Origin: Promicromonospora sp. MEB111
GTDB lineage: Bacteria > Actinomycetota > Actinomycetes > Actinomycetales > Cellulomonadaceae
Direction of reading: 5' to 3'
DNA length: 64,000 nucleotides
NCBI RefSeq assembly: GCF_030209445.1
Contig: NZ_JARVSD010000018.1
Location: 232,276 to 296,275, forward strand
The position numbers and the translations under genes are program-made. Of this stretch, positions 17,164 to 26,450 are shown in pieces; positions within the stretch are counted from its first letter, which is position 1; each line of letters opens with the position of its first letter. Under the pieces are notes generated by a model that had not been told where the DNA came from, searched no databases, and saw only the letters and a program-made list of their open reading frames with translations.

Positions 17164-20061
17164 TCATCGGTCGGCGTCCGCCGGAGGGAGCACCAGGGTG
17201 CGGACCGGCTCCTGGTTGCCCGCCCGGTCGGTCGCGGCGAACTCGATGACCTGGGGCACGTCGGACAGTGCCCGGCTGAACGGCTCGGCGAACGTGGCCC
17301 AGAACGTGTCCGGCCCCTTCCACCGGATGCTGTCCACGCCCGAGACGTCGTCGGCGGCGGCGAGGTTGATCTCGACGCCCCGCGGGCCCAGGCGCTTGGT
17401 CGTCACGGTGGTCCGCGGCGGCCTGGTGTCGACGCTGACCTCGCGGACGACGCGGCGTTCCCGCCCCGCCTCGTCGACGGCGCGCGCGGTGACCGTGTGC
17501 ACGCCGTCGGACAGGACCAGGGGCGCCTGACCGGCCGGCCGCCACGGCTCGTCACCGACGCGGACCTCGACGGCCGGCTCGCCGACGTCGGCCCGCGTGG
17601 AGACGGTGAGCTCCGCCGGCCGGAGGTACCAGCCGGTGACGCCGGGCGCGGCGGCCGCGACGATCTCGACGCGCGGGGCGGAGCCCTCGTGCGTCGGGGT
17701 CGGCGCCCGGGACAGGAGCGCCGCCTCGTCCGCGCTTCGCGGATCGCCGTCGGAGCCCGGCCCGCCGTCGCCGTCGGACAACCGCCCGGCAGCGCCGTCG
17801 GCCTCGCGTCCGACGTCGGACCGGGCGGCCGCCACCAGCACCTGCCGTGCCTCCGTGGCGCTCAGGAGCCCGAGGTCCACGAACTCGTGCGTCGCGGACA
17901 GCACGGCCTCGACGAACGCCGAGCGGTCGGCGAAGCCGCCGTCCGACCACAGGACGTCGAGGAACGTGCGGCCGTCCTGCCGCGCGGGGTTCGGTACGCC
18001 CGAGTCCGCGGCGGGATCCGTCCCGGCGAACGCGATCCGCGCGTCGGCCCGGCGCAGGTACATGTGGTACCGGGCGTCCGACCCGGACCACGTCGGCTCC
18101 AGCACGAGGTCGCCCAGCCGCCACGTGCCGTCGTCGGCCGAGGTCAGCGGGGCGTCGAGCGTGCCGTCCAGCCGCCGCCAGGTCGCGGCCTCGACCGGCA
18201 GCCAGGTGGTGGCGGCGCTGCGGGCCAGCAGCACCGTCGGCCCGAGCTCCAGGGAGACCACCGACGTGTCGTCGGGTGCCGGGACCTCGCGCAGCGTCAG
18301 CGGCATGTCGATCTCGACCACCGTCCCGGGCCGCCAGTCGCGACGCAGGGACACGTACCCGCCGTCGGCCCGGACGGACTGCACCTCGCCGTCCACCCGC
18401 ACGCTGAAGCCCGGAACGCCCGTGTCAGACCTGTGGTTCCCTCCGGTGACCTGTGGGTCTGACACGGGGGAGCCCCCGACCCAGCCCGGCACCCGGAGGC
18501 GCAGCTCCAGGTCACCGGTCGCGTCGACCCGGATCCGGCTGGCGCCCTCCAGCGGGTACGCGGTCTCCTGGACCAGCCGGACGCCGGCCTCCGGCCAGCT
18601 CGCCGTCGAGGCCACGTAGAGGTTGACCCAGACGGTCCGGACGTCGCCGTCGGCCGCCCCGGCCGGAGCACCCCCGGCGGACCCGGGCGAACCGGCCGAA
18701 CCGGACACACCGGCAGGCGACCGGAAGTACACCGAGTCCTGGTACTTGACGTGGTTCTCCAGCCCGGTGCCGCCGCAGCACGTGCCCACGTTGTCGTACT
18801 CGCGCAGCGCCCCCGGGTGCACGGGGAACATGTACGTCACCTCGGGCGAGTCGTCCGAGCCGACGTCGCGCCGCGAGCCCAGGACCTGGTTCGTCACCGC
18901 CCGCTCGTAGTAGTCGGCGAACCGGGCCTCGCCGGTGCGCTCGAACAGGGCGCGCGCGATCTTGAGCATGTTGTAGGTCACGCACGTCTCGGCGTTCCGG
19001 TTGCCGATGTCGCCCGCGACGGCGCCCGCCGGCCCCCAGAGCTCGTTCTCGCCCGAGCCCCCGTGGGCGTAGGTGCGGCCGGGCACGACCATGTCCCAGA
19101 GGTTGACGACGGCGTCCAGGTACCGGTTCTCGCCGGTCAGGTCGGCCAGAGCGAGGTAGCCCAGGAGCGTCGCGGCGTGCTGGTTGGCGTGCATGCCGTC
19201 CAGCTCGTCCCGCCCCGCCGCCGCGAGGTCCAGCAGCGTGTCGAGGTCGAAGAGGCGGGCCGCCTCGACGAAGACCTCGTCGCCGGTCAGCACGGCGAGG
19301 TCGCACAGCACCTCGTTCATGCCGCCGGCCTCGCCCGCGATGTAGAGGGCCCACATCTGCGCGCGCTGCTCGGCGGGCAGCACGGACAGCCGCCCGTGCA
19401 CCCAGCGCCCCATCGCGGCGGCGACGTCCAGCGCCGTCGCCGACCCCGTGTGCCGGTGCGCGTCGAGCAGCCCCGCCATGATCTTGTGGCACGTGTAGTA
19501 CGGCGCCCAGATCTCGCCGTAGGGCGCCAGGCCCTCCAGGCGCGAGAACTGCCACTCGCCATACGCCGCCAGGAAACCGGGGTGGCTGTACCGGCCGGTC
19601 GCCGCCAGCGTCTCCTGGACCTCCCGCAGCCCCTCGACCAGGTCGTCGACCTTGGCCCGCAGCTCGGCGCGCACCACGGCGTCGTCCGCGCCGCCTGCCG
19701 CGAGGGAGAGCATGGACAGGAAGTGGCCCGCGTAGTGCCCGCGGAGCAGGTTCGCGGTGGGCGCGGCCTCGCGGCCGGGGTAGTCGTCCGGGCCCCAGGC
19801 GTCCTCGTCGGGATGGCCGAAGTCCTCCCAGCCGCCCGGCGGCAGCGCCCCGCGCGTGTCCAGCCCCGCGTTCGCACGGAACACGGCCAGCAGCCGGTCG
19901 ACCGGGTAGACGCGGGCCAGGTGCAGCATCTGGTCGCGGGCCCGCGTGAAGACGCCGCCCGTCAGGACGACGTCGGCGAGCGGGAACGGCTCGGCCACGC
20001 GGGTCCCGGGAGCGAGAAGACCCCCGACGGCGCGGCCCGCCGCGAGCACCGCCTCAGGCAT
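17164..20061 (-). CDS. GH127-type beta-L-arabinofuranosidase with C-terminal Ig/OmpL47-like domains
   Basis: 965 aa. Residues about 20-640 look like the (alpha/alpha)6-barrel plus beta domains of GH127 (GH146 is related). The Zn-thiolate site is visible: E358 and C360 in NAETCVTYNMLK, and C428-C429 in VGTCCGGTGLEN; by comparison with HypBA1 the first of the CC pair is the nucleophile. HypBA1 removes beta-L-arabinofuranose from hydroxyproline-linked oligosaccharides. Residues about 790-960 hold Ig/OmpL47-like repeats (TARAVDEAGRERR, FAATDRAGNQEPV). No signal peptide: the ATG overlaps the peptidase stop by 8 nt. Residues encoded by 18423-18464 come from an inserted 42-bp repeat. Last gene of the peptide importer operon. 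Confidence 0.82.
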   Translation of the reverse strand: MPEAVLAAGRAVGGLLAPGTRVAEPFPLADVVLTGGVFTRARDQMLHLARVYPVDRLLAVFRANAGLDTRGALPPGGWEDFGHPDEDAWGPDDYPGREAAPTANLLRGHYAGHFLSMLSLAAGGADDAVVRAELRAKVDDLVEGLREVQETLAATGRYSHPGFLAAYGEWQFSRLEGLAPYGEIWAPYYTCHKIMAGLLDAHRHTGSATALDVAAAMGRWVHGRLSVLPAEQRAQMWALYIAGEAGGMNEVLCDLAVLTGDEVFVEAARLFDLDTLLDLAAAGRDELDGMHANQHAATLLGYLALADLTGENRYLDAVVNLWDMVVPGRTYAHGGSGENELWGPAGAVAGDIGNRNAETCVTYNMLKIARALFERTGEARFADYYERAVTNQVLGSRRDVGSDDSPEVTYMFPVHPGALREYDNVGTCCGGTGLENHVKYQDSVYFRSPAGVSGSAGSPGSAGGAPAGAADGDVRTVWVNLYVASTASWPEAGVRLVQETAYPLEGASRIRVDATGDLELRLRVPGWVGGSPVSDPQVTGGNHRSDTGVPGFSVRVDGEVQSVRADGGYVSLRRDWRPGTVVEIDMPLTLREVPAPDDTSVVSLELGPTVLLARSAATTWLPVEAATWRRLDGTLDAPLTSADDGTWRLGDLVLEPTWSGSDARYHMYLRRADARIAFAGTDPAADSGVPNPARQDGRTFLDVLWSDGGFADRSAFVEAVLSATHEFVDLGLLSATEARQVLVAAARSDVGREADGAAGRLSDGDGGPGSDGDPRSADEAALLSRAPTPTHEGSAPRVEIVAAAAPGVTGWYLRPAELTVSTRADVGEPAVEVRVGDEPWRPAGQAPLVLSDGVHTVTARAVDEAGRERRVVREVSVDTRPPRTTVTTKRLGPRGVEINLAAADDVSGVDSIRWKGPDTFWATFAEPFSRALSDVPQVIEFAATDRAGNQEPVRTLVLPPADADR
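18423..18464. repeat. 42-bp palindromic repeat, copy 2, inside the GH127 gene
   Basis: Starts TGTCAGACCTGTGG and ends GGGTCTGACA, again exactly 42 bp, more diverged in the middle. It keeps the reading frame (14 codons) and adds a segment near SDPQVTGGNHRSDTG to the enzyme. Confidence 0.8.
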
Positions 20062-21496
20062 CGCCGATCCGTTCCGTGGTCCACCGCTCGATGCCGGCGG
20101 CGTCGATCGGCAGGGCGTCCGACAGCACCTCGGCGCCGTCGGCCGTGACCAGCAGGTCGTCCTCCAGCCGCACGCCGACGCCGCGCAGCTCGGGCGGCAC
20201 GGTCTCGTCGTGGGCGTGGAAGTACAGCCCGGGCTCGACGGTCATGACCACGCCCGGCGCCAGGGGAGCGGCCTGGTAGGTGGGGTAGTCGGAGTGGGCG
20301 CAGTCGTGCACGTCCAGCCCGAGGTGGTGGCCGATGCCGCAGACCAGCCAGCGCCGGTGCTGCTGCCCGCCCGGCGACAGCGCCTCGTCGACGGAGACGT
20401 CCAGCAGCCCCCAGTCGTGCAGCCCCTGGGCGATGACCTCCATGGAGGCGAAGTGGAAGTCCAGGTACTCCACGCCCGGCCGGACCTGCGCCATACCGGC
20501 GCGGTGCGCCTTCTCCACCAGGTCGTGCACCTGGCGCTGGACCGCGCTGAAGGTGCCCGACGGCGGGATCGTGCGGGTCACGTCGGCCGTGTACAGCGAG
20601 CTGGCCTCCACGCCCATGTCGAGCAGCAGCGGCACGTCGGGCAGCACGGGGCCGTCGCAGCGCACCCAGTGCAGGGTGGGCGCGTGCGGGCCGGAGCCGA
20701 CGATCGTCGAGTACCCCGGACCGTTGCCGAACGTCCGGGCGTGCCGGTCGAACGTGCCCTGCAGCCAGCGCTCGCCCAGGCCGCCGACGGCGCGCGGCAC
20801 CTCGCGCGCGACCGCGTCGAACCCGGTCACGGTGTGGTCGATCGCCTCGCGGAGCTGCGCGATCTCCCAGTCGTCCTTGATCATGCGCAGGTCCGACAGC
20901 GCCCGCGCCAGGTCCTCGGACGGCTTGAGGCCGTACCGGCGCACCAGGTCGTCGTCCACCGACGGCGAGGCGAGCGCGCCGTCCAGCGTGTCGAGCACGC
21001 CGTCCAGCGCGGACCGCGGCTCGACCGCGATGCCCAGCGCCCCGGCCCACGCGGCCAGGTCGGGCGACGGCCCCACCCAGAGCTCGCCGTAGGCCGCGTT
21101 CGCGAAGAACTCGCTCTCGCCGGGCCGCGCGGGCGGAGGCAGGTACAGCGTCGCGTCGTGCCCGCCGTCGCTCGCCCGCAGCACCAGGACGCCGTCCTCG
21201 GGCTGTACGCCCGTGAGCCACACGAAGTCGCTGTCCGCGCGGAACCCGTACATCGCGTCGCCGTTGCGCAGCGGCGCGCGTCCGGCGCTGACGACGGCGT
21301 CGCGCGCGCCGATGCGCTCCGACAGGCGGCGACGGTGGTCCGCGGCCGCCTCCGGCGCCCCGGGGATCACCGGGACGACGACGTCCGGCGCGCCCCAGCC
21401 GCGCGCCATGTGGGCGTTGAACGCCGGGCTGTCGGCGAGCCGGGGCGCGCGCGTGCCCGCGTACGGGGGCCGGCCAGTGGTGTCGTGCGTGCTCAT
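20054..21496 (-). CDS. pepP: Xaa-Pro aminopeptidase (aminopeptidase P, M24B)
   Basis: 480 aa. N-terminal AMP_N domain (about 30-180) and a C-terminal pita-bread domain. Metal-ligand motifs in order: MGVEASSLYTADVTRTIP (two Asp), IGHHLGLDVHD (His), MTVEPGLYF (Glu) and GVRLEDDLLV (Glu). Removes the N-terminal residue from peptides with proline (or hydroxyproline) in second place, in the cytoplasm. Overlaps the upstream hydrolase by 4 nt and the GH127 gene by 8 nt. Confidence 0.92.
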   Translation of the reverse strand: MSTHDTTGRPPYAGTRAPRLADSPAFNAHMARGWGAPDVVVPVIPGAPEAAADHRRRLSERIGARDAVVSAGRAPLRNGDAMYGFRADSDFVWLTGVQPEDGVLVLRASDGGHDATLYLPPPARPGESEFFANAAYGELWVGPSPDLAAWAGALGIAVEPRSALDGVLDTLDGALASPSVDDDLVRRYGLKPSEDLARALSDLRMIKDDWEIAQLREAIDHTVTGFDAVAREVPRAVGGLGERWLQGTFDRHARTFGNGPGYSTIVGSGPHAPTLHWVRCDGPVLPDVPLLLDMGVEASSLYTADVTRTIPPSGTFSAVQRQVHDLVEKAHRAGMAQVRPGVEYLDFHFASMEVIAQGLHDWGLLDVSVDEALSPGGQQHRRWLVCGIGHHLGLDVHDCAHSDYPTYQAAPLAPGVVMTVEPGLYFHAHDETVPPELRGVGVRLEDDLLVTADGAEVLSDALPIDAAGIERWTTERIGDA

Positions 21497-22785
21497 CGGA
21501 TCTCTCCTCCTCGGTCGCGGACCAGCTCACGCAGGCGCTCCAGCACGCGTGCGTCGCCGATCCCGTCGTGCTCGTACTCGTTGGTGACCCACGCCTGCGC
21601 CGACCCGACCCGCGAGAGCGTGTCGAGCTGCAGGCCGGAGTCCACGAACATGTCGTCGTGGTAGACGATGGCCGCCACCGGCACCTCGTTGGCGGCCAGG
21701 CGGTCCAGGTCGTACAGCGGCGACCACTCCTGGCGCGCCGCCAGCTCGTGCACCGCGCCCGCGAAGGGGCGCAGCAGCCGGATCTCGTCGAACATCCACG
21801 GGAACGCCATCTCGCCCGTGAACAGCAGCGGACGGCGGTCCGGGTCGAACTCCGGGCGCCGGTCCCGCTCCGCCTGCGCGGCCCAGCCCGTGGGGCCGTT
21901 GGCGCCGTGCCCGTAGATCGACTCCTGCAGCGTCCAGAACAGCGGGCCGTCCGCCTGCGCCGTGCGGACCATCGCCTCCTGCAGGAACCCGGCCGACAGC
22001 CGGCCCGGCGCGGCGAACGCCTTCTCGACGAACCAGTGCAGGCGCTCCGGCCCTGGCCTCATGCCCAGGTCGATGCCCATGGACTGGAACCGGCGCACCG
22101 TCAGCGCGTCGCCGTCCGGCAGCCGGACGTCGCCCTCGGCGAGCCGGTCGGCGATCGCCGCGACCGCGTCGACGTCGGCCGGGTAGCGCCGGTAGAACTC
22201 CGCCGTCTTGCCCGCCACCCGGCCGAACGTGCGGCGGTAGACCTCCGCGGCGTCCGGCGGCGTTCCCGGGATCCCGCCCGCCACGTAGCAGGCGCGCAGC
22301 GCCTCGGGTGCCACGGACAGGTAGGTCAGGGTGATCCAGCCGCCGAAGCTCTGCGCGAGCGTGGCCCACCGGCGCCCGCCGTAGACGGCCCGGCGCACGT
22401 CCTCCAGGTCCGCGACGATCGAGTCGGCGCGGTAGCACGCCAGCAGGTCGGCACCCGCGCGGGCGTCCAGCCCGGCCAGCGCCTCGCCGTCCAGCGGCGA
22501 GCTGCCGCCCGTGCCGCGCTGGTCCACCAGCACCACGCGGTGGTCGCGCAGCGCCACGTCCAGCCAGCCGTCCCGGCGCAGCGGCCGCGGGTTCGCCCCG
22601 CCCGGCCCGCCCTGCAGGTACACCAGCAGCGGCAGGTCCTCGTCGCCCCGGGTCGGGTCCACGAGCTCGCGGACCAGCAGCTCCACCTCGCCCGTCAGCC
22701 GGCCCGTCCGGTCCAGCGGCACCGCCAGGCGGCGCTCGCGGACGCCGATGCCCGGCAGCCGGTAGGTGGTCCAGTTCGCGCTCAT
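21493..22785 (-). CDS. Prolyl aminopeptidase-like alpha/beta hydrolase (S33)
   Basis: 430 aa from ATG 22785 (GGAGGGAG SD). Motifs: oxyanion LQGGPGGANP, DQRGTGGSSP, nucleophile S146 in LAQSFGGW, late Asp/His in the C-terminal third (YEHDGIGD carries a likely catalytic His). This is the proline iminopeptidase pattern, which frees N-terminal proline and often hydroxyproline from small peptides. It sits between the ABC ATPase gene and pepP with 4-nt overlaps on both sides, giving a proline-directed peptidase pair. Confidence 0.85.
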   Translation of the reverse strand: MSANWTTYRLPGIGVRERRLAVPLDRTGRLTGEVELLVRELVDPTRGDEDLPLLVYLQGGPGGANPRPLRRDGWLDVALRDHRVVLVDQRGTGGSSPLDGEALAGLDARAGADLLACYRADSIVADLEDVRRAVYGGRRWATLAQSFGGWITLTYLSVAPEALRACYVAGGIPGTPPDAAEVYRRTFGRVAGKTAEFYRRYPADVDAVAAIADRLAEGDVRLPDGDALTVRRFQSMGIDLGMRPGPERLHWFVEKAFAAPGRLSAGFLQEAMVRTAQADGPLFWTLQESIYGHGANGPTGWAAQAERDRRPEFDPDRRPLLFTGEMAFPWMFDEIRLLRPFAGAVHELAARQEWSPLYDLDRLAANEVPVAAIVYHDDMFVDSGLQLDTLSRVGSAQAWVTNEYEHDGIGDARVLERLRELVRDRGGEIR

Positions 22786-23633
22786 CGTGCTCCCTCCGCC
22801 GCGAGCGCCGCGTTGCGCCGCCGCTCTGCCTCCCACTCGGGCCGGATGCGGGGCACCGCGTCGAGCAGCTTGCGGGTGTACTCGTGCTGCGGAGCGTCGA
22901 AGACGGCGTCCCGGTCGCCCTCCTCGACGATCCGGCCCTGCGTCATCACCGCGACCCGGGTGGCGATCTGCCGGACCACGGCCAGGTCGTGCGCGATGAA
23001 CAGGTACGTCAGGCCCTCCTCCCGCTGCAGGTCGCGCAGCAGGTTGATCACCTGTGCCTGCACGGAGACGTCCAGGGCCGAGACGGCCTCGTCGCACACG
23101 ACGACGCGCGGCCCGACCGCGAGCGCGCGGGCGATGCCGATGCGCTGCGCCTGCCCGCCGGAGAACTGCGCCGGGTACTTCTGCGAGTGGTCGGGGTCCA
23201 GCCCGACCCGCTCCATGAGCGAGCGCGTGAACGCCCGGGCGCCGCCGGGGATGCCGCGCTGCTGGTAGAGCAGGGGAGCGGTGACGATGCGCTCCACGGT
23301 GTGCCGCGGGTTGAGCGAGGAGTACGGGTCCTGGAAGACCACCTGCACGTCGCTGCGGAACCGGCGCAGGTCGGCGCGGCCCAGCCGGGTCACGTCCTCG
23401 CCGTCGAGCTCGACGGTGCCGGAGGTGACGTCGAGCAGCCGGGCGGCCAGCCGCGCCGTCGTCGACTTGCCCGAGCCGGACTCGCCCACCAGGGCGAGCG
23501 TGTCGCCCGCGTTGATCTCGAAGCTCACGTCGTCCACGGCCCGGAAGGTGTCCGGACGGCGCACGATGCCGCCGGTGCCCAGGACCGGGAACTCCTTGAC
23601 GAGGTGCGTGGCTCTCAGGAGCGGCGCGCTCAT
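22782..23633 (-). CDS. Di/oligopeptide ABC transporter ATP-binding protein (DppF/OppF-like)
   Basis: 283 aa. Walker A GESGSGKST, Q-loop VVFQDPYSSLNPR, signature FSGGQAQRIGIARAL, Walker B VVVCDEAVSALD, H-loop IAHDL, then the oligopeptide-type C-terminal extension (HEYTRKLLDAVPRI). ATG 23633 chosen because it overlaps the previous gene in ATGA fashion; the frame extends further upstream only inside that gene. Pairs with the ATPase at 23630-24469. Confidence 0.92.
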   Translation of the reverse strand: MSAPLLRATHLVKEFPVLGTGGIVRRPDTFRAVDDVSFEINAGDTLALVGESGSGKSTTARLAARLLDVTSGTVELDGEDVTRLGRADLRRFRSDVQVVFQDPYSSLNPRHTVERIVTAPLLYQQRGIPGGARAFTRSLMERVGLDPDHSQKYPAQFSGGQAQRIGIARALAVGPRVVVCDEAVSALDVSVQAQVINLLRDLQREEGLTYLFIAHDLAVVRQIATRVAVMTQGRIVEEGDRDAVFDAPQHEYTRKLLDAVPRIRPEWEAERRRNAALAAEGAR

Positions 23634-24469
23634 GCGGGGCCTCCGTTCTTCTCGTTGGCGACCGCGCGCAGCTCGCCGATCTCGTCGTCGATGCGCGGGA
23701 CGGCGTCGAGCAGCGCCCGGGTGTAGGGGTGCTGCGGCCGCGTGAAGATCTGCTCCACGGCGCCGCGCTCGACGCACACGCCGTCCTTCATGACCACGAT
23801 GTGGTCGGTGACCTCGCTGACCACGGCCAGGTCGTGCGTGATCAGCACGAGGCCCGTGCCGGTCTCCCGCCGGATCTCCTGCAGCAGGTCGAGGATCTGC
23901 GCCTGCACGGTGACGTCGAGCGCCGTGGTGGGCTCGTCGGCGATGAGCAGCTCGGGCTCGGTGCTCAGCGCCATGGCGATCATGACGCGCTGGCGCATGC
24001 CGCCCGAGAACTGGTGGGGGTAGTGGTCCACGCGCCGTGCGGCGTCGCGGATGTGCACCCGCTCCAGCGCCTCGATCGCGACCCGCCGGGCCACGCGCCG
24101 GGTGGTGCCGGGCCGGTGGGCGCGGTACGCCTCCTCGATCTGCAGCCCGACGGTGTAGTACGGGTTCAGGGAGGAGAGCGGGTCCTGGAAGACCATTGCG
24201 ATGCGGTCGCCGCGCACGCGGCGCAGCTCGGCCTCGGACATCCCGACGAGCTCCTGGTCCAGCAGCCGCACGCTGCCGGTGCGCTTGGCGGCCCGCGGCT
24301 GCAGGCCCATGATCGCCAGGCTGGTCATGGACTTGCCGGAGCCCGACTCGCCCACGATGCCCAGCGCGCCGCCGGGCTCCAGGTCGAGGTCGAGCGAGCG
24401 GACGGCGTCGAGCGGCCCGCGCGGGGTGGGGAAGGTGACCGTGAGGTCACGCACCGTCAGCAGGCTCAT
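23630..24469 (-). CDS. Di/oligopeptide ABC transporter ATP-binding protein (DppD/OppD-like)
   Basis: 279 aa. Walker A GESGSGKSMT, Q-loop MVFQDPLSSLNPYY, signature FSGGMRQRVMIAMAL, Walker B LLIADEPTTALDVT, H-loop ITHDLAVV, and the peptide-type tail HPYTRALLDAVPRI. Overlaps its neighbours by 4 nt on both sides. Confidence 0.92.
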   Translation of the reverse strand: MSLLTVRDLTVTFPTPRGPLDAVRSLDLDLEPGGALGIVGESGSGKSMTSLAIMGLQPRAAKRTGSVRLLDQELVGMSEAELRRVRGDRIAMVFQDPLSSLNPYYTVGLQIEEAYRAHRPGTTRRVARRVAIEALERVHIRDAARRVDHYPHQFSGGMRQRVMIAMALSTEPELLIADEPTTALDVTVQAQILDLLQEIRRETGTGLVLITHDLAVVSEVTDHIVVMKDGVCVERGAVEQIFTRPQHPYTRALLDAVPRIDDEIGELRAVANEKNGGPA

Positions 24470-25458
24470 GCGTTCACCCGCACTCTCGGGTCGATGGCGG
24501 TGTAGACGACGTCGACCACGATGTTGCCGACGACGACGAGGAATCCGGCGAGCAGCGTGACGCCCATGATCACCGGCTGGTCGTTGCGCGCGATCGAGTC
24601 GGCGGCCATCTTGCCCACGCCGTTGATCCCGAAGACCGTCTCGGTGATGAGCGCCCCGCCGAGCAGGCCGGCGAAGTCCATGCCGAAGATGGTCACGACG
24701 GGTGTCAGGGCCGGCCGCAGGGCGTGCCGGCGCCAGACCAGCGGCTGGGCCAGGCCCTTGGCGTAGGCGGTGCGCACGTAGTTCTCCCGCAGCACGTCCA
24801 GCACGTTGGCGCGGGTCAGGCGCGTGTAGGCGGCCGCGTAGCCGACGGCGAGCACGATCCACGGCATGACGAAGTTGGCGAACCACTGTCCGGGGTCGTC
24901 GGCGAAGGCGACGGCCTGCGGGAACGGCAACCACTGCAGCTTGACCACCAGCACGTACTGCAGCACGAGCGCGAGCACGTAGTTGGGGATCGACATGCTG
25001 GTCAGCGTCAGGCCGGTGGTGAACCGGTCGAGGAACGTGCCCTCCTTGACGGCGCTGAGCAGGCCGCCGGCCAGCCCGGCGAGCAGCCACAGCACGGCGG
25101 CGCCCACGGCGATGGTCGCCGAGACGGGCAGCCGCTGCACGATCATGTCCCACACGGCCTGGCTCGACTGGAACGAGTAGCCCAGGCAGGGCGCGGCGCA
25201 CTCCACGGCGCCGGCGCCCTCGCCGTAGGTGCGGCCCGCGAAGATGCCGACGACGAAGTGGAAGAACTGCGTCCAGAACGGCTGGTCCAGCCCGAGGTTG
25301 CCGCGGATCTGGTCGATGACCTCGGGCGTGCAGTTCTTGCCGCAGATCTGCACCGCCGGGTCGGGCGAGAGCGCGAAGAAGACCACGAACGTGAACAGGC
25401 ACACCAGCAGCAGCACGCCGAGGCCCGAGGTGACTCGGGTCAGTAGGAACCGGGGCAT
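24466..25458 (-). CDS. Di/oligopeptide ABC transporter permease (DppB-like)
   Basis: 330 aa from ATG 25458, which shares its A with the previous stop. First helix at residues 8-30, then a large outer loop that contains a cysteine-bearing stretch (QICGKNCTPE), then five more helices. The EAA-type coupling motif is ENYVRTAYAKGLAQPLVWRR, followed by FGINGVGKMAADSI. Length and layout fit DppB. Confidence 0.9.
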   Translation of the reverse strand: MPRFLLTRVTSGLGVLLLVCLFTFVVFFALSPDPAVQICGKNCTPEVIDQIRGNLGLDQPFWTQFFHFVVGIFAGRTYGEGAGAVECAAPCLGYSFQSSQAVWDMIVQRLPVSATIAVGAAVLWLLAGLAGGLLSAVKEGTFLDRFTTGLTLTSMSIPNYVLALVLQYVLVVKLQWLPFPQAVAFADDPGQWFANFVMPWIVLAVGYAAAYTRLTRANVLDVLRENYVRTAYAKGLAQPLVWRRHALRPALTPVVTIFGMDFAGLLGGALITETVFGINGVGKMAADSIARNDQPVIMGVTLLAGFLVVVGNIVVDVVYTAIDPRVRVNA

Positions 25459-26447
25459 CAGCGACCCTCCTGGGCGTCGACGACGGCGCGCAGGCGGTCG
25501 CCGAGCACGGTGAACGAGAGCACGAGCAGGAACAGGCACGCGCCGGGGAACACGAAGTACGCGGGGTCGACGGCGTACCACTTCACGGACGCGGCGATCA
25601 TCTGGCCCCAGCTCGGCGCGGGGGGTACGACGCCGACGCCGAGGAAGGACAGGCCGGCCTCGGTGCCGATGTAGCCGGGCACGGCCAGCGTGGCCATCAC
25701 GATGATGGTGGAGCGCAGGTTGGGCAGGATCTCGCGGAACACGATGCGGGTGCCGCTCGCCCCGGCGGCGCGTGCCGCCTCGACGAACTCCCGCTGCGCG
25801 AGCGACATGGTCTGCCCGCGCACGATGCGCGCCAGGTAGGGCCAGCCGAAGACCGAGATCACGACCACCAGCAGCGTGGACCGGTTGCTGGCCGGCAGGG
25901 CGGAGAGCACGGCGATCATGAAGATGAGCGCCGGGAAGGCCATGAGGAAGTCCATGACGCGCGAGATCACCAGGTCGACGCGGCCGCCGAAGTACCCGGC
26001 GACCAGCCCGAGCGAGACGCCCAGCACGGTGGTCAGCGCGGTGGCGGACAGCGCGATGCTCATGGACACCCGGGCGCCGTAGACGATGCGGGCGAAGATG
26101 TCGCGGCCGCTGCCGGGTTCGACGCCGAACCAGTGCTCGGCGGTGACGCCGCCCCACGGGCCGATCGGCATGCCGCCGAGGTTGGGGTCGATCGCCGTCT
26201 GGTCGAACTCGTACGGGGTCCAGCCGCTGATCGAGGTGAGCACGGGCGCGAGGACCGCGACGAGGGTGACGAGCACGATGTAGCCGAGGCCGAGCATCGC
26301 GCCGACGTCGCGGCGCAGCGCCTGCCAGGGACCGCCGGCACCCGCCCGGACGGCGCCGGCGGCTGCTGCCGCCGGCGCCTCGGGGGTGTCGTCGGTCCCG
26401 GCCTCGACGGGCTGCGCCGTCGTGAGATCGGTCGGGAAGGACGTCAT
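25458..26447 (-). CDS. Di/oligopeptide ABC transporter permease (DppC-like)
   Basis: 329 aa. Ala-rich cytoplasmic N-terminus, N-terminal OppC-type helix about 50-72, the loop HWFGVEPGSGRDIFARIVYGA, and the EAA motif REFVEAARAAGASGTRIVFR. LSFLGVGVVPPAPSWGQMIA is a DppC signature. Starts 3 nt after the binding-protein gene. Confidence 0.92.
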   Translation of the reverse strand: MTSFPTDLTTAQPVEAGTDDTPEAPAAAAAGAVRAGAGGPWQALRRDVGAMLGLGYIVLVTLVAVLAPVLTSISGWTPYEFDQTAIDPNLGGMPIGPWGGVTAEHWFGVEPGSGRDIFARIVYGARVSMSIALSATALTTVLGVSLGLVAGYFGGRVDLVISRVMDFLMAFPALIFMIAVLSALPASNRSTLLVVVISVFGWPYLARIVRGQTMSLAQREFVEAARAAGASGTRIVFREILPNLRSTIIVMATLAVPGYIGTEAGLSFLGVGVVPPAPSWGQMIAASVKWYAVDPAYFVFPGACLFLLVLSFTVLGDRLRAVVDAQEGR

Positions 26448-26450
26448 GGA

